The notes: a model not told the origin generated them from the sequence alone. Counted from the stretch's first letter, positions 34,634-43,668 are shown. The stretch: 64,000 bases of DNA from Inquilinus sp052113205 (GCF_052113205.1 NZ_JBFRCU010000019.1:25829-89828), one strand, 5' to 3'. Translations and numbers: made by a program.

Positions 34634-35671
34634 ATGCTGGCTTACACGATCCGACGCCTGTCCTTCATTCCGATCGTCTTCTTCGCGCTGACGCTGATGA
34701 TCTTCGCGATGCAGATGATGCTGACGCCGACCCAGCGCATGCTGACCTATGTGCCCGGCCCGGACGCGCTCAAGGGCGGCGCCGCCCAGGTCGCGGCGCT
34801 GATCGAGAAATACGGGCTGAACGACCCGGCCCATGTGCAGTACGGCCGCTGGATCGGCAACATCCTGCAGGGCAATCTCGGCTGGTCGGAGACGGCGCGG
34901 ATGCCGGTGGCCGAGGCGCTGGTCTCACTGTTCCCGGCGACGCTGGAGCTGGTGATCTTCGCTTTCGTGCCCGGCATCCTGGGCGCGATCTGGCTCGGCA
35001 GCCGGGCCGGTGTGCACCTGAACAAGCCGATCGACCACGGCATCCGCCTGTTCACCGTGCTCGGCTGGTCGTTCCCGATCTTCGTCTTCGGCCTGCTGAT
35101 GCTGATGGTGTTCTATGGCTCGCTCGGCTGGTTTCCGCCGGGGCGGCTCAGCCAATGGGCGCTGGTCGAGGTCGGGGGCGACGGCTTCCGGCGGTGGACC
35201 GGGCTGAACACAATCGACGCGGTGCTGAACGGCAACCTGCCGATCTTCCTCGACGCGTTGCGCCACCTGGTGCTGCCGGTGGTGACCCTCAGCTATGTCA
35301 ATCTGGCGTCCATGACCCGGGTCATGCGCACCTCGATGCTGGAATCGCTGCGCCAGGATTATGTCCGCACCGCCCGCGCCAAGGGCCTCAGCGAACGGGT
35401 GGTGCAGAGCCGGCACGCCCAGCGCAACGCCCTGCTTCCGGTGGTCACCGTCGCGGGGATGGAGGTGGCGGCGATGCTGGGCGGCGTCGTCATCACCGAG
35501 ACGATCTTCGACTATCACGGCATCGGCCAGTTCGCCGCGAACGCAGCGGCCAACCTGGACTTTCCGGCCGTGCTGGGCTTCGCCCTGTATTTCGCGCTGG
35601 TGCTGGTGGTCCTCAACCTGATCGTGGACCTGCTGTACCCCCTGTTGGACCCGCGGGTGAGGCTGGCATGA
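34634..35671 (+). CDS. Peptide ABC transporter permease, DppB type
   Basis: This 345-residue permease has the DppB topology: LAYTIRRLSFIPIVFFALTL as first helix, a periplasmic domain, then five helices. The EAA loop is RTARAKGLSERVVQSRHAQR. The end LLYPLLDPRVRLA is typical. Its stop overlaps the start of the next permease (ATGA), so the two subunits are made in step. Confidence 0.88.
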   Translation: MLAYTIRRLSFIPIVFFALTLMIFAMQMMLTPTQRMLTYVPGPDALKGGAAQVAALIEKYGLNDPAHVQYGRWIGNILQGNLGWSETARMPVAEALVSLFPATLELVIFAFVPGILGAIWLGSRAGVHLNKPIDHGIRLFTVLGWSFPIFVFGLLMLMVFYGSLGWFPPGRLSQWALVEVGGDGFRRWTGLNTIDAVLNGNLPIFLDALRHLVLPVVTLSYVNLASMTRVMRTSMLESLRQDYVRTARAKGLSERVVQSRHAQRNALLPVVTVAGMEVAAMLGGVVITETIFDYHGIGQFAANAAANLDFPAVLGFALYFALVLVVLNLIVDLLYPLLDPRVRLA

Positions 35672-36540
35672 GGATCGTCGCGTATCTGCTGCGCAACCCG
35701 CTGTCGCTGCTGGGTATCCTGGTCCTGATCGGCTTTGTCGCCGTTGCCGCGCTGGCCCCGGTGATCGCGCCGCCGGAGCCATACCAGACCTCGCCCTACG
35801 AGATTCCGCGCAGCGGCTTCCGCGCCACGCCGCAGCCGCCCTCGGCCCGCGCTCTGCTGGGCACCACCGAGGGGCAGTTCGACATCTATTACGGCCTGGT
35901 CTGGGGCACCCGCACCGCCTTCAAGATCGGTCTCGGCGTCGTCCTGATCTCGACGCTGATCGGCGGCGTGGTGGGGGCGGTGTCGGCCTTCTATGGCGGC
36001 ATGGTGGACGAGGTGCTGATGCGCGTCGTCGACGTCTTCCTGGCGGTGCCGTTCCTGATCGCGGCGATGGTGCTGACCACGCTGCTGGGCAAGGGCATCG
36101 GGCCGATGACGATCGCGCTGACCGCCTTCGGCTGGATGAACTACGCCCGCGTCATCCGCAGCGAGATCCTGCGGGTGAAGGAGCTGGACTACGTCAAGGC
36201 CGCGCGGTCCTACGGCACGCGCGACGTCCGGCTGCTGCTGCGGCACATCCTGCCGAACGCGTTCTTCCCGGTGCTGGTGCTGGCCACGATGATGACGGGG
36301 TCGATGGTGCTGACCGCCTCGGCGCTCAGCTTCCTCGGCGTCGGTGTCGAGCCGGGCTATGCCGATTGGGGCCAGCTCATCAGCTATTCCCGCAACTGGA
36401 TCGTCGGCCGCGGCGACAGCCCGTTCCGCTACTGGTACACGCTGGCCTTCCCCGGGGCCGCGATCTTCCTGTTCGTGCTGTCCTGGAGCCTGCTGGGCGA
36501 CGCGCTGCGCGACATCCTCGACCCCCGCCTCCGGACCTGA
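35668..36540 (+). CDS. Peptide ABC transporter permease, DppC type
   Basis: This 290-residue permease starts within the stop of the DppB-type gene. The N-terminal helix follows MRIVAYLLRNPLSLLGILVL. The EAA loop is YVKAARSYGTRDVRLLLRHI, and SALSFLGVGVEPGYADWGQL is the conserved family segment. It ends WSLLGDALRDILDPRLRT. The longer frame running back to 35155 lies inside the DppB gene and is not coding. The serine hydrolase gene follows after 14 nt. Confidence 0.88.
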   Translation: MRIVAYLLRNPLSLLGILVLIGFVAVAALAPVIAPPEPYQTSPYEIPRSGFRATPQPPSARALLGTTEGQFDIYYGLVWGTRTAFKIGLGVVLISTLIGGVVGAVSAFYGGMVDEVLMRVVDVFLAVPFLIAAMVLTTLLGKGIGPMTIALTAFGWMNYARVIRSEILRVKELDYVKAARSYGTRDVRLLLRHILPNAFFPVLVLATMMTGSMVLTASALSFLGVGVEPGYADWGQLISYSRNWIVGRGDSPFRYWYTLAFPGAAIFLFVLSWSLLGDALRDILDPRLRT

Positions 36541-36554
36541 GAGGGAACCACCGA

Positions 36555-38213
36555 ATGGACGTCCACAGCCTGGCCGCCGGCCTGGAGGAAGCCATCGCGC
36601 ATGAGGTCGGGGACAAGGCGATCCCGTCGATCTCCTACGCCGTGGTCGACCGCGACGGCCTGCTGGCCACCGGGCATGTGGCGCGGCCGGATCTCGGCCA
36701 CCAGCTCGACGACCGGTCGCTGTTCCGGATCGGGTCGCTGACCAAGATGTTCACGGCGATCGGCATCATGCAGCTGGCCGAGAAGGGGTTGCTAGACATC
36801 GACGCCGACGTGTCCGCCTACATCCCCGATTTCCGCCCGGTGAACCCGTTCGCCGGGCGTGAAAGCGGCCCGTACGGCGCCCAGGTGTCGCTGCGCAAGC
36901 TGATGAGCCACACCTCCGGCCTGGTGCGCGAGCCGAAGGATGGCCACTACCTGGACGACCGGCGGCCGGGCTTGGCGGTGACGGTCGAGGGGCTGAAGAC
37001 TTCGGTGCTGAAGGAGGATCCCAGCGCCGGGATCGTGCACTACTCCAACGCCGCCATCGCCGTTGTGGGCGCGGTGCTGGAGCGGGTCAGCGGCATGGGT
37101 TATGCCGACTACGTCGCCCTCCACATCTTCCAGCCGCTGGGCATGGCCGAGAGCAGCGCCGACCTGGCGCCGGAGTTGCGGGCCCGGCTGGCCCCGGCCT
37201 CGATGTGGGATGTCGACCGCGACTTCCCGACGCCGGTGTTCGACCTGGGCGGGTCGCCGGCCGGCGCCATCGTCTCGACCGCGCCCGACATGGCGAAGTT
37301 CGCGACCTGCATGCTGCGCGGCGGCTTCGCCCCGGACGGGCGATCGGTGGTGTCGCCCGCCGGCCTGAGGCAGATGTGGACGGTGATAGGCCGGCCGGCG
37401 GCCGGCCACAGCAGCAGCAAGGGCTATGGCCTCGGCTTCAGCGTCGGCGATCTCGACGGCTGGACCTGGATCGGCCATGGCGGCGCGGTCTACGGTTATG
37501 CCACCCAGCTGCTGGCGCTGCCCCAGGCCGGGCTGGCAGCGCTGATCTTCAGCACCCTCGATTTCACCAACCAGATCGGCACCCGGCTGGCAGGGCGGGC
37601 GCTGCGGCTGGCCCTGGCATCCCGCCAGATGGGCCGGGTCCCGGCGCCGCCGGCGAAGCACCCGCCGCTGACCGCGGCCCATCTGGCGGCGATGCCGGGC
37701 CTCTACCAGGCCGCGGACGGCAGCGAGAGCGTGGAGTTGCGGGCCAAGGACGGCCGGCTGTACCTGATGGGCGAGGGCGTGCCGCTGGAGCTGAAATGGC
37801 GCGGCGGCGACGCCTTCACCATCGACGGCCGGATCTATGGGGAAGAGGCGGATTATCCGCATCTCGACCTGACCTTCAGCGCCGACGGCGTGCTCGGCTG
37901 GAAGGGCAAGGACTGGACCCGGCGCAACACCGTGCATTCCGATGCGCCGGCCGAGCTGGCGCCGCATCTCGGAATCTACGGCCCGGACTTCAACCCGACG
38001 CATCTGTTCTACGCCGACGGCCGCCTGAAATGCCTGATCGAGTATTTCTGTACCCATGACTGCGAGCAACTGCCGGACGGCAGCTGGCGCATGCACGGAA
38101 TCCTGTACGAGGGCGAGACGCTGGAGCTCGCTGCCCGGGACGAGGAGGGCCGCATCGGGATCCGCGTCGGACCGATGTTCCTGGTGCGGCACGCGGACGG
38201 AACGGCCAGATGA
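36555..38213 (+). CDS. S12-type serine hydrolase (beta-lactamase/D-peptidase family)
   Basis: This 552-residue penicillin-binding-protein-fold enzyme has catalytic S61-L-T-K64, Y163-S-N165 and H308-G-G. The C-terminal 200 residues are beta-rich and lack those motifs, an arrangement seen in D-stereospecific and esterase-like S12 proteins. No signal peptide is seen, so it should act on imported peptides. It lies 14 nt downstream of the peptide permease and is a distant paralogue in fold of the DAP-type enzyme at 24644. The ATG at 36555 fits the family start. Confidence 0.78.
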   Translation: MDVHSLAAGLEEAIAHEVGDKAIPSISYAVVDRDGLLATGHVARPDLGHQLDDRSLFRIGSLTKMFTAIGIMQLAEKGLLDIDADVSAYIPDFRPVNPFAGRESGPYGAQVSLRKLMSHTSGLVREPKDGHYLDDRRPGLAVTVEGLKTSVLKEDPSAGIVHYSNAAIAVVGAVLERVSGMGYADYVALHIFQPLGMAESSADLAPELRARLAPASMWDVDRDFPTPVFDLGGSPAGAIVSTAPDMAKFATCMLRGGFAPDGRSVVSPAGLRQMWTVIGRPAAGHSSSKGYGLGFSVGDLDGWTWIGHGGAVYGYATQLLALPQAGLAALIFSTLDFTNQIGTRLAGRALRLALASRQMGRVPAPPAKHPPLTAAHLAAMPGLYQAADGSESVELRAKDGRLYLMGEGVPLELKWRGGDAFTIDGRIYGEEADYPHLDLTFSADGVLGWKGKDWTRRNTVHSDAPAELAPHLGIYGPDFNPTHLFYADGRLKCLIEYFCTHDCEQLPDGSWRMHGILYEGETLELAARDEEGRIGIRVGPMFLVRHADGTAR

Positions 38214-38269
38214 CGGCCGCCGCGCTATAATGCCCGGCAAAAGCAAGGCAACAGCGCGGGGAGGATGTC

Positions 38270-39325
38270 ATGCGGCGGATCGGGGTCGGGCCCTTGACCG
38301 AGGTGGTGGAGCGGATCTTCGCCGCGGGCGGTTGCGGGGCGGAGGAGGCAGGGCGCATCGCCCGCCATCTCGTCGACAGCAACCTGTGCGGCCATGACTC
38401 GCACGGTGTGGTCCGCACCAAACGTTACATCGATTTCCTGCGGGCCGGCACGGTCGTGCCCGGCCGCAGCGCCGATCTGGTCTTCGACGGCGGCAGCCTG
38501 CTGGTCGTCGACGGGCAGTTCGGCTTCGGCCAGACCATCGGCGAGCAGGCCACCGACCTGCTGGCCGAGCGCGCCAAGGCGCATGGCATCGCGCTGATTA
38601 CCATCCGCCGGTCCGGCCATCTCGGCCGGCTGGGTGACTGGGCCGAGCGGCTGGCCGGGCACGGCCTGGTGTCGCTGCATTTCCTCAACACCACCGGCCT
38701 CGGGCTGATGGTGACGCCGTTCGGCGGCAGCGACCGGCGGCTGTCGCCGAGCCCGATGGCGGTCTGCGTGCCGGTCGAGAGCCGCGACCCGATCCTGCTC
38801 GACATCACCACCGCCATGACCGCGGAGGGCAAGCTGCTGGTGGCGAAGAACAAGGGCGAGACCGTTGGGCCTGGCATCATCGTCGACAAGGCCGGGCAGC
38901 CGACCATCGATCCGGCCGATTTCTACGCCGGCGGCGCGATCCTGCCCTTCGGCGGCCACCGTGGCGCCGGGCTGAACATCCTGACCGACATCCTGTCCGG
39001 CGCGCTGTCGGGCGGCGGCTGCACCGCCCCCGGCGTCACGGTGCTGGAGAACACCATGACCAGCATCGCGATCGACGTCGGCCGGCTGCCGGACCGCGCC
39101 GCCTATACGGCGGAGATCCTGCGTTTCTGCGATTGGGTGAAGGGATCGCCGCCGGCCGATCCGGCGGCACCGGTGCTGCTGCCGGGCGAGGTCGAGGCCG
39201 CGACCCGCCGGCGCCGCGCTGCCAAAGGCATCCCGATCGACGATGCGACCTGGGGCGACATCCGGGCGGCTGCGGCATCCGTCGGCCTGCCGGAGGCCGA
39301 GATCGAGGCGATGGTGCCGGCTTAG
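38270..39325 (+). CDS. Ldh-family NAD(P)-dependent oxidoreductase (DpkA-like candidate)
   Basis: This 351-residue member of the malate/L-lactate dehydrogenase (type 2) family has HDSHGVVRTKRYIDFLRAG with the catalytic histidine near residue 44 and the C-terminal GGHRGAGLNILTDIL segment. The family includes malate, ureidoglycolate and sulfolactate dehydrogenases and delta1-piperideine-2-carboxylate reductase (DpkA), which reduces cyclic imines formed from D-lysine or D-proline. The D-amino-acid context favours the last, but sequence alone does not decide. It ends the operon and converges on the monooxygenase gene. Confidence 0.75.
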   Translation: MRRIGVGPLTEVVERIFAAGGCGAEEAGRIARHLVDSNLCGHDSHGVVRTKRYIDFLRAGTVVPGRSADLVFDGGSLLVVDGQFGFGQTIGEQATDLLAERAKAHGIALITIRRSGHLGRLGDWAERLAGHGLVSLHFLNTTGLGLMVTPFGGSDRRLSPSPMAVCVPVESRDPILLDITTAMTAEGKLLVAKNKGETVGPGIIVDKAGQPTIDPADFYAGGAILPFGGHRGAGLNILTDILSGALSGGGCTAPGVTVLENTMTSIAIDVGRLPDRAAYTAEILRFCDWVKGSPPADPAAPVLLPGEVEAATRRRRAAKGIPIDDATWGDIRAAAASVGLPEAEIEAMVPA

Positions 39326-39337
39326 CCCGAAACGGCT

Positions 39338-40834
39338 TCACGGCCCGATCTCCGCGGCGATCGCCGCCAGATAGCGTTCCGCCGGGACTTGCCAGTCCGG
39401 GCCGGCGACCAGTCCGACATAGCCGTCGGGCCGGATCAGCCAAAGCCCGTCCTCCGACGGCGCCGGACGCGCCCGCGTGTCGACGAGGTCGGGAAATATC
39501 GCCGAGAGCAGGGCGGCAGCATCGCCAGGCCCCGCCACGGCGAAGCGCGGTGCCGCGCCGGACCCGATCGGATCGCCCGCCACCGGCAGCCAGCGCTCGC
39601 CCGCCGCCGGCAGCGCGTGGCCGTGCGGCGCCTGGGTCGTCGTGACCGACAGGAGGCTGTCGGGATAGGCGATCTCGAGCTCGGTCAGCGTGTCCGACAT
39701 CCTGCGCTGCACCTGCGACAGGCCGAGCACGATCCGGGCCGCGGCGTTGCGCACCGCCTGCGCCACCGGGTTGCGCAGGATCGCGACATCGGTCATCCGC
39801 CCGGCGGTGCGCAGCACGCGGTCGCCGACGGCGCTGCGCTCGACCGAATAGCTGTCGAGCAGCGACGCGCGGGCCGCGCCCTTCGCCACCAGGGCCAGCT
39901 TCCAGGCCAGGTTGAACGCGTCCTGCATGCCGGTGTTCATGCCCTGGCCGCCCGCCGGGCTGTGGATGTGCGCGGCGTCGCCGGCGAGAAAGACGCGGCC
40001 GGCAGAGTAGTCCCTGACCTTGCGCTCGTTGATCCGGAACGAGGACAGCCAGATCGGGTCACGCAACCGCACGCCGCCCGGGCCGCGCTGGTCGACCAGG
40101 GCCTGCACCTCCGCCAGAGTCGGGCTGGGACGCTGTTCCCTGCCGTCCGCGGGGCCAAGATCGGCGACCACGCGATACCGGTCGCCGCCGATCGGGAAGA
40201 AGGCCAGGATGCCGTCCCGGTGCCAGAAGATGTCCAGCTTGTCCGGCACACCGAGGCCGTCGAGCCGCATATCGGCCAGCACCCAGTCGCTCGGCTGGGT
40301 AGAGCCGGCGAAGTCGAAGCCCAGCCCGTGGCGCACGGCCGAATGCGCGCCGTCGCAGCCGATCAGCCAGTCGGCCGCCACGGTCTCCTCGCGGCCGGCG
40401 GCGTCGCGCAGGGTCGCCGTGATGCCGTCCGCACGGGCCTCGAAGCGCAGCAGCTCGACCTGGCGCTCGACCCGGCATCCCAATTCCTCCAGCCGGGTCT
40501 CCAGCAGCCGCTCCGTCTCGTTCTGCGGGATCATCAGCGCAAACGGATACGGACTCTCGATCTGGTCGAAGCCGACCTCGCCGATGGTCTGCCGCCCGTT
40601 CGAGATCCGGACGCCACGCGCCTTGATGCCCGCGGCGAGAAAGCGGTCGACGCCGCCGGCGCGCTCGAGCAGCTCCAGCGAGCGGCTCCACAGCACCAGC
40701 GCCTTCGACTTGTCGGTCCGCGTGGCGGCCTTGTCGACGATGCGCACGGGAATGCCGTAACGGGTCAGCTCGGCCGCCAGCGTCAGCCCGACCGGTCCGG
40801 CACCGACGATCAGCACCCCGACAGGATTCGCCAT
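39338..40834 (-). CDS. FAD-dependent aromatic monooxygenase (PheA/TfdB-like)
   Basis: This 498-residue flavoprotein hydroxylase has GAGPVGLTLAAEL at the N-terminus, the DG motif IGCDGAHSAVRHGLG near residue 160 and the GD motif VFLAGDAAHIHSPAGGQGMN near 285. A degenerate thioredoxin-like C-terminal domain is present. The family hydroxylates phenols or modifies polyketide and rifamycin-type antibiotics. GGGAGGGGACC precedes the ATG at 40834. It lies downstream of an O-methyltransferase gene on the same strand (174-bp gap), with a TetR regulator beyond, suggesting an inducible aromatic-compound response. Confidence 0.8.
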   Translation of the reverse strand: MANPVGVLIVGAGPVGLTLAAELTRYGIPVRIVDKAATRTDKSKALVLWSRSLELLERAGGVDRFLAAGIKARGVRISNGRQTIGEVGFDQIESPYPFALMIPQNETERLLETRLEELGCRVERQVELLRFEARADGITATLRDAAGREETVAADWLIGCDGAHSAVRHGLGFDFAGSTQPSDWVLADMRLDGLGVPDKLDIFWHRDGILAFFPIGGDRYRVVADLGPADGREQRPSPTLAEVQALVDQRGPGGVRLRDPIWLSSFRINERKVRDYSAGRVFLAGDAAHIHSPAGGQGMNTGMQDAFNLAWKLALVAKGAARASLLDSYSVERSAVGDRVLRTAGRMTDVAILRNPVAQAVRNAAARIVLGLSQVQRRMSDTLTELEIAYPDSLLSVTTTQAPHGHALPAAGERWLPVAGDPIGSGAAPRFAVAGPGDAAALLSAIFPDLVDTRARPAPSEDGLWLIRPDGYVGLVAGPDWQVPAERYLAAIAAEIGP

Positions 40835-41008
40835 GGTCCCCTCCCGCTCGCCCAAGCGGCGCGGCGCCAGCCGTCGCGACGATGGCGTATCGAAGGGATT
40901 TCAGCGGGTCGCGACCCGGCAGGCAAGCCCGTTCTCGCCACGATGCATCGGCCTGGATCGACGCTGTTCGGCGGTCGCGGACCAGCCGCCGGGCCGATCG
41001 GATCGGCC

Positions 41009-41674
41009 TCAGCCGATCCGCATCGACAGCTCGACATCCTCGCCGAACGGCGCCGACAGGTAGCCGCTCGCGGGCGAACGCACCCGCGCCAGGTAGTCGG
41101 GGCTGTAGTCGGCGTTGTCGGCGACGATGAAGGCGCCCGGCCTCAGGCGGCTCTCCACCAGGCTCAGGATCTCGGGATAGAGCGCCTTGGCGCCGTCCAG
41201 CAGCAGCAGGTCGATCGTGTCGGGGAGGTCGGGGCGCAGCGTCTGCAGGGCGTCGCCCACCCGGATCTCCACCAGGTCGGCGAGACCACCGGCCGTCAGG
41301 TTCGCCCGAGCCCGCGCCACCTTGGACGGCTCGAACTCGCTGGTGATCAGGCGGCCGCCGCCATTGTCGCGCAATGCCGCGGCGAGGTGCAGGGTCGAGA
41401 TGCCGAACGAGGTCCCGAACTCGACGATCACCCGCGCGCCGCAGCCGCGCGCCAGCATGTACAGCAACACGCCGGTCTCGCGCGAGACGGGGAGGGGAAA
41501 GTCCTTCAGGCGCCCGTAGAACTCGAGATAGTCGGTCTTGCTCCGCATCAGGCGCGCTCGCTCCTCGGAGGAGACGTCGGCGAAGTCGGGGCTCGTCGCT
41601 GGCGACGCCGCGTCGGCCTCGTCGAACAGGCGCTCCAGCAGGGGGGCGAGCGGGGTGGTGGTCAGGGTGGTCAT
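41009..41674 (-). CDS. Class I SAM-dependent O-methyltransferase
   Basis: This 221-residue methyltransferase has the SAM-binding motif VIVEFGTSFGISTLHLA near residue 75 and the acidic LITSEFEPSKVARA segment. DLLLLDGAKALYPEILSLVE carries the aspartate that in catechol O-methyltransferase-like enzymes helps bind metal. The ATG at 41674 is chosen because the longer reading crosses the operator region. It is divergent from the TetR gene and probably repressed by it. The substrate, likely a catechol or phenol, is not proven. Confidence 0.78.
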   Translation of the reverse strand: MTTLTTTPLAPLLERLFDEADAASPATSPDFADVSSEERARLMRSKTDYLEFYGRLKDFPLPVSRETGVLLYMLARGCGARVIVEFGTSFGISTLHLAAALRDNGGGRLITSEFEPSKVARARANLTAGGLADLVEIRVGDALQTLRPDLPDTIDLLLLDGAKALYPEILSLVESRLRPGAFIVADNADYSPDYLARVRSPASGYLSAPFGEDVELSMRIG

Positions 41675-41716
41675 ACCGGTCTCCGGTCGGGTTTGCTTGT
41701 GCCGGACCAGAAATAC

Positions 41717-41728
41717 GACTAATTCGTC
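41717..41728. promoter_or_regulatory. Candidate TetR operator
   Basis: GACTAATTCGTC has GAC/GTC ends symmetric about a central AATT and lies midway in the 85-bp gap between the divergent O-methyltransferase and TetR genes. The overlapping ACGA-CTAAT-TCGT adds a second dyad reading. TetR proteins typically occupy this position. Confidence 0.4.
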
Positions 41729-41759
41729 AGGTTCCCTATTCGCGTTGCCCCGGCCCGCC

Positions 41760-42392
41760 ATGACCGATCGTCGAAACGCCCGGATTTCCTTGCGAAAACA
41801 GCCCCAGCAGGCTCGTTCGGCCGATCTCGTCGCCGCGATCCTGGAGGCTGCTGTTCAGGTTTTGGCGAAGGAAGGCGCGCAGCGCTTCACCACGGCGCGA
41901 GTCGCCGAGAAGGCGGGAGTCAGCGTCGGGTCGATCTATCAGTACTTCCCGAACAAGGCGGCGATCCTGTTCCGGCTGCAGAGCGACGAATGGCGGCAGA
42001 CCACCGATCTGCTGCGTGCCATCCTCGAGGACCGCCGATCACCGCCGCCGGAGCGGCTGCGCACCCTGGTCCACGTCTTCCTCCGTTCGGAATGCGAGGA
42101 GGCGGCGATGCGCATGGCGCTCGCCGATGCGGCTCCCCTCTATCGTGATGCGCCGGAGGCGCGGGAGGTGAAGAAGTCGGGGCACCGCACCGTCGAGATC
42201 TTCATGCGGGAGGCGCTGCCCGAGGCCTCAGACGCGACGCGTGCGCTCGCGGGCGACCTGATCACGGCGACGCTCAGCGCGGTGGGGAAGCAGTTCTCGG
42301 AAACGCCCCGGACTCCGGCGGAGGTCGAGGCCTATGCCGACGCCATGGCCGACATGGTCTGCGCCTATCTCACTGGCCTCGGGAAGGGTTGA
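41760..42392 (+). CDS. TetR-family transcriptional regulator
   Basis: This 210-residue regulator has the TetR DNA-binding domain: ARSADLVAAILEAAVQVLAK, then FTTARVAEKAGVSVGSIYQYFPNKAAIL (residues 18-65). The C-terminal helices form a ligand pocket of unknown specificity. It is divergent from the O-methyltransferase and monooxygenase genes and likely represses both itself and them. ATG 41760 is the last start before the conserved domain. Confidence 0.87.
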   Translation: MTDRRNARISLRKQPQQARSADLVAAILEAAVQVLAKEGAQRFTTARVAEKAGVSVGSIYQYFPNKAAILFRLQSDEWRQTTDLLRAILEDRRSPPPERLRTLVHVFLRSECEEAAMRMALADAAPLYRDAPEAREVKKSGHRTVEIFMREALPEASDATRALAGDLITATLSAVGKQFSETPRTPAEVEAYADAMADMVCAYLTGLGKG

Positions 42393-42440
42393 GACGAGCA
42401 GGTTCGTGATCGGACTCGTCCCTCTCTCCTAGGAAAGAAC

Positions 42441-42538
42441 CGTCATTGCGAGGAGGCGAAGCCGACAAAGCAATCCATGCCGCAGCTCTTGCTGCCCTGG
42501 ATTGCTTCCCCCGGCTCAAGGCCGGGGTCGCAATGACG
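42441..42538. repeat. 98-bp nested palindromic repeat element
   Basis: The ends CGTCATTGCGA (42441-42451) and TCGCAATGACG (42528-42538) are perfect 11-bp inverted repeats. Inside, AAGCAATCCA (42468-42477) pairs with TGGATTGCTT (42498-42507). This pattern is that of the widespread CGTCATTGCGAG...AAGCAATCC intergenic repeats of many bacteria. It lies between the convergent TetR and sugar-binding protein genes and could also end transcription in both directions. Confidence 0.75.
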
Positions 42539-42561
42539 ATCTTTTCATGGCCTCGTTGGGC

Positions 42562-43668
42562 TCAGAAGTCGAACTTGTCGATGTTCTCCTTGGTGAAGAC
42601 GAAGGGCGCTCCGAGCAGGATCTCGCTGCCGTTGACGACCTGCAGGTCGCCGAGCTTGCCGGCCTTCACCGAGGTCGCGCCCGGCTTGAGCGTGCCGTCG
42701 GCCGCAGCCCGCAGCACGTACATGGCGGCATAGCCGAGATCGACCGGGTTCCACAGCACCACCGACTTGACGCAGTCCTTCGCCACATAGGGCTTCATGG
42801 CGTTGGGCGTTGCCAGGCCGATCACGGCGATCTGGCCGCATTTGCCGGCCTGGGTGACCGCCTCGGCTGAGGCCGGGGTTGCTACGCTGGTCATGCCGAC
42901 GATGCCCTTGAGTTCGTCGCCATGCTTGTTGATCAGCGTCGTCGCCTGGTTGAACGACAGGATGTTGTCCTCCTGCGCCTCGACCGTCTCCAGCCATTTC
43001 AGCTTCGGATGGCACTTCTCGGCATAGGCCGCCATCTCGGCGATCCAGCGCGCCTGGTTCGGCGTGGTGAAGGTCGAGGTGACGATGGCGAAGGAGCCTT
43101 CCTCGCCGATCTCCTTCGCCAGGTTGTCGATCAGCGACTTGGCGATGCCGTTGAATTCCGCCTGGTTGACGAACCACTGGCGGGCATCCGGCGTCGAATT
43201 GGCGTCGTAGCCGACGACGTTGATGCCCTTGGACAGCGCCTTCTTCAGCACCGGCGCGATGGCCACGGGGTCATTGGCGGCGAACAGGATGCCGTCGACG
43301 CCGCTGGTGATGGTGTTGTCGATGAAGGTGATCTGCTCGTCGATATTGGCCTTGGTCGGGCCGTCCGTCTTGGCGCTGACGTTGCCGAGCTCCTTGGCCG
43401 CGTCGGCGATGCCCTTCGACGTCGCATTGAAATAGCCGATGCCGATCAGCTTCGGAATGTCGACCACGGTGAGCTTCTTGCCGGCGCGGTCCGGCGCGCC
43501 GGTCGGGGTGCCGCCATCATAGGGCTTCGCCGCCGCCGCGGCGGCCGTCCCGTCGCAGGCCAGCGGGCTGGTCGGCAAATCGTCGCCGCCCGTCCAGCCC
43601 GAATCCGCCCGCGCCGCACCGGCGGCAAGCAGTACGCCGAACGCCAGGGCCCAAGTCGTCCGCCTCAT
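42562..43668 (-). CDS. Sugar ABC transporter periplasmic binding protein (RbsB/RhaS family)
   Basis: This 368-residue secreted binding protein of the pentose/hexose type has a signal peptide beginning MRRTTWALAFGVLLAAGAARA. GVDGILFAANDPVAIAPVLKK and VVGYDANSTPDARQWFVNQ are hallmark segments of the RbsB fold; the latter recalls rhamnose and autoinducer-2 binding proteins. GGAGGAG sits 6 nt before the ATG at 43668; the ATG at 43674 touches it and is less likely. It is the last gene of the transport operon. Confidence 0.85.
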   Translation of the reverse strand: MRRTTWALAFGVLLAAGAARADSGWTGGDDLPTSPLACDGTAAAAAAKPYDGGTPTGAPDRAGKKLTVVDIPKLIGIGYFNATSKGIADAAKELGNVSAKTDGPTKANIDEQITFIDNTITSGVDGILFAANDPVAIAPVLKKALSKGINVVGYDANSTPDARQWFVNQAEFNGIAKSLIDNLAKEIGEEGSFAIVTSTFTTPNQARWIAEMAAYAEKCHPKLKWLETVEAQEDNILSFNQATTLINKHGDELKGIVGMTSVATPASAEAVTQAGKCGQIAVIGLATPNAMKPYVAKDCVKSVVLWNPVDLGYAAMYVLRAAADGTLKPGATSVKAGKLGDLQVVNGSEILLGAPFVFTKENIDKFDF

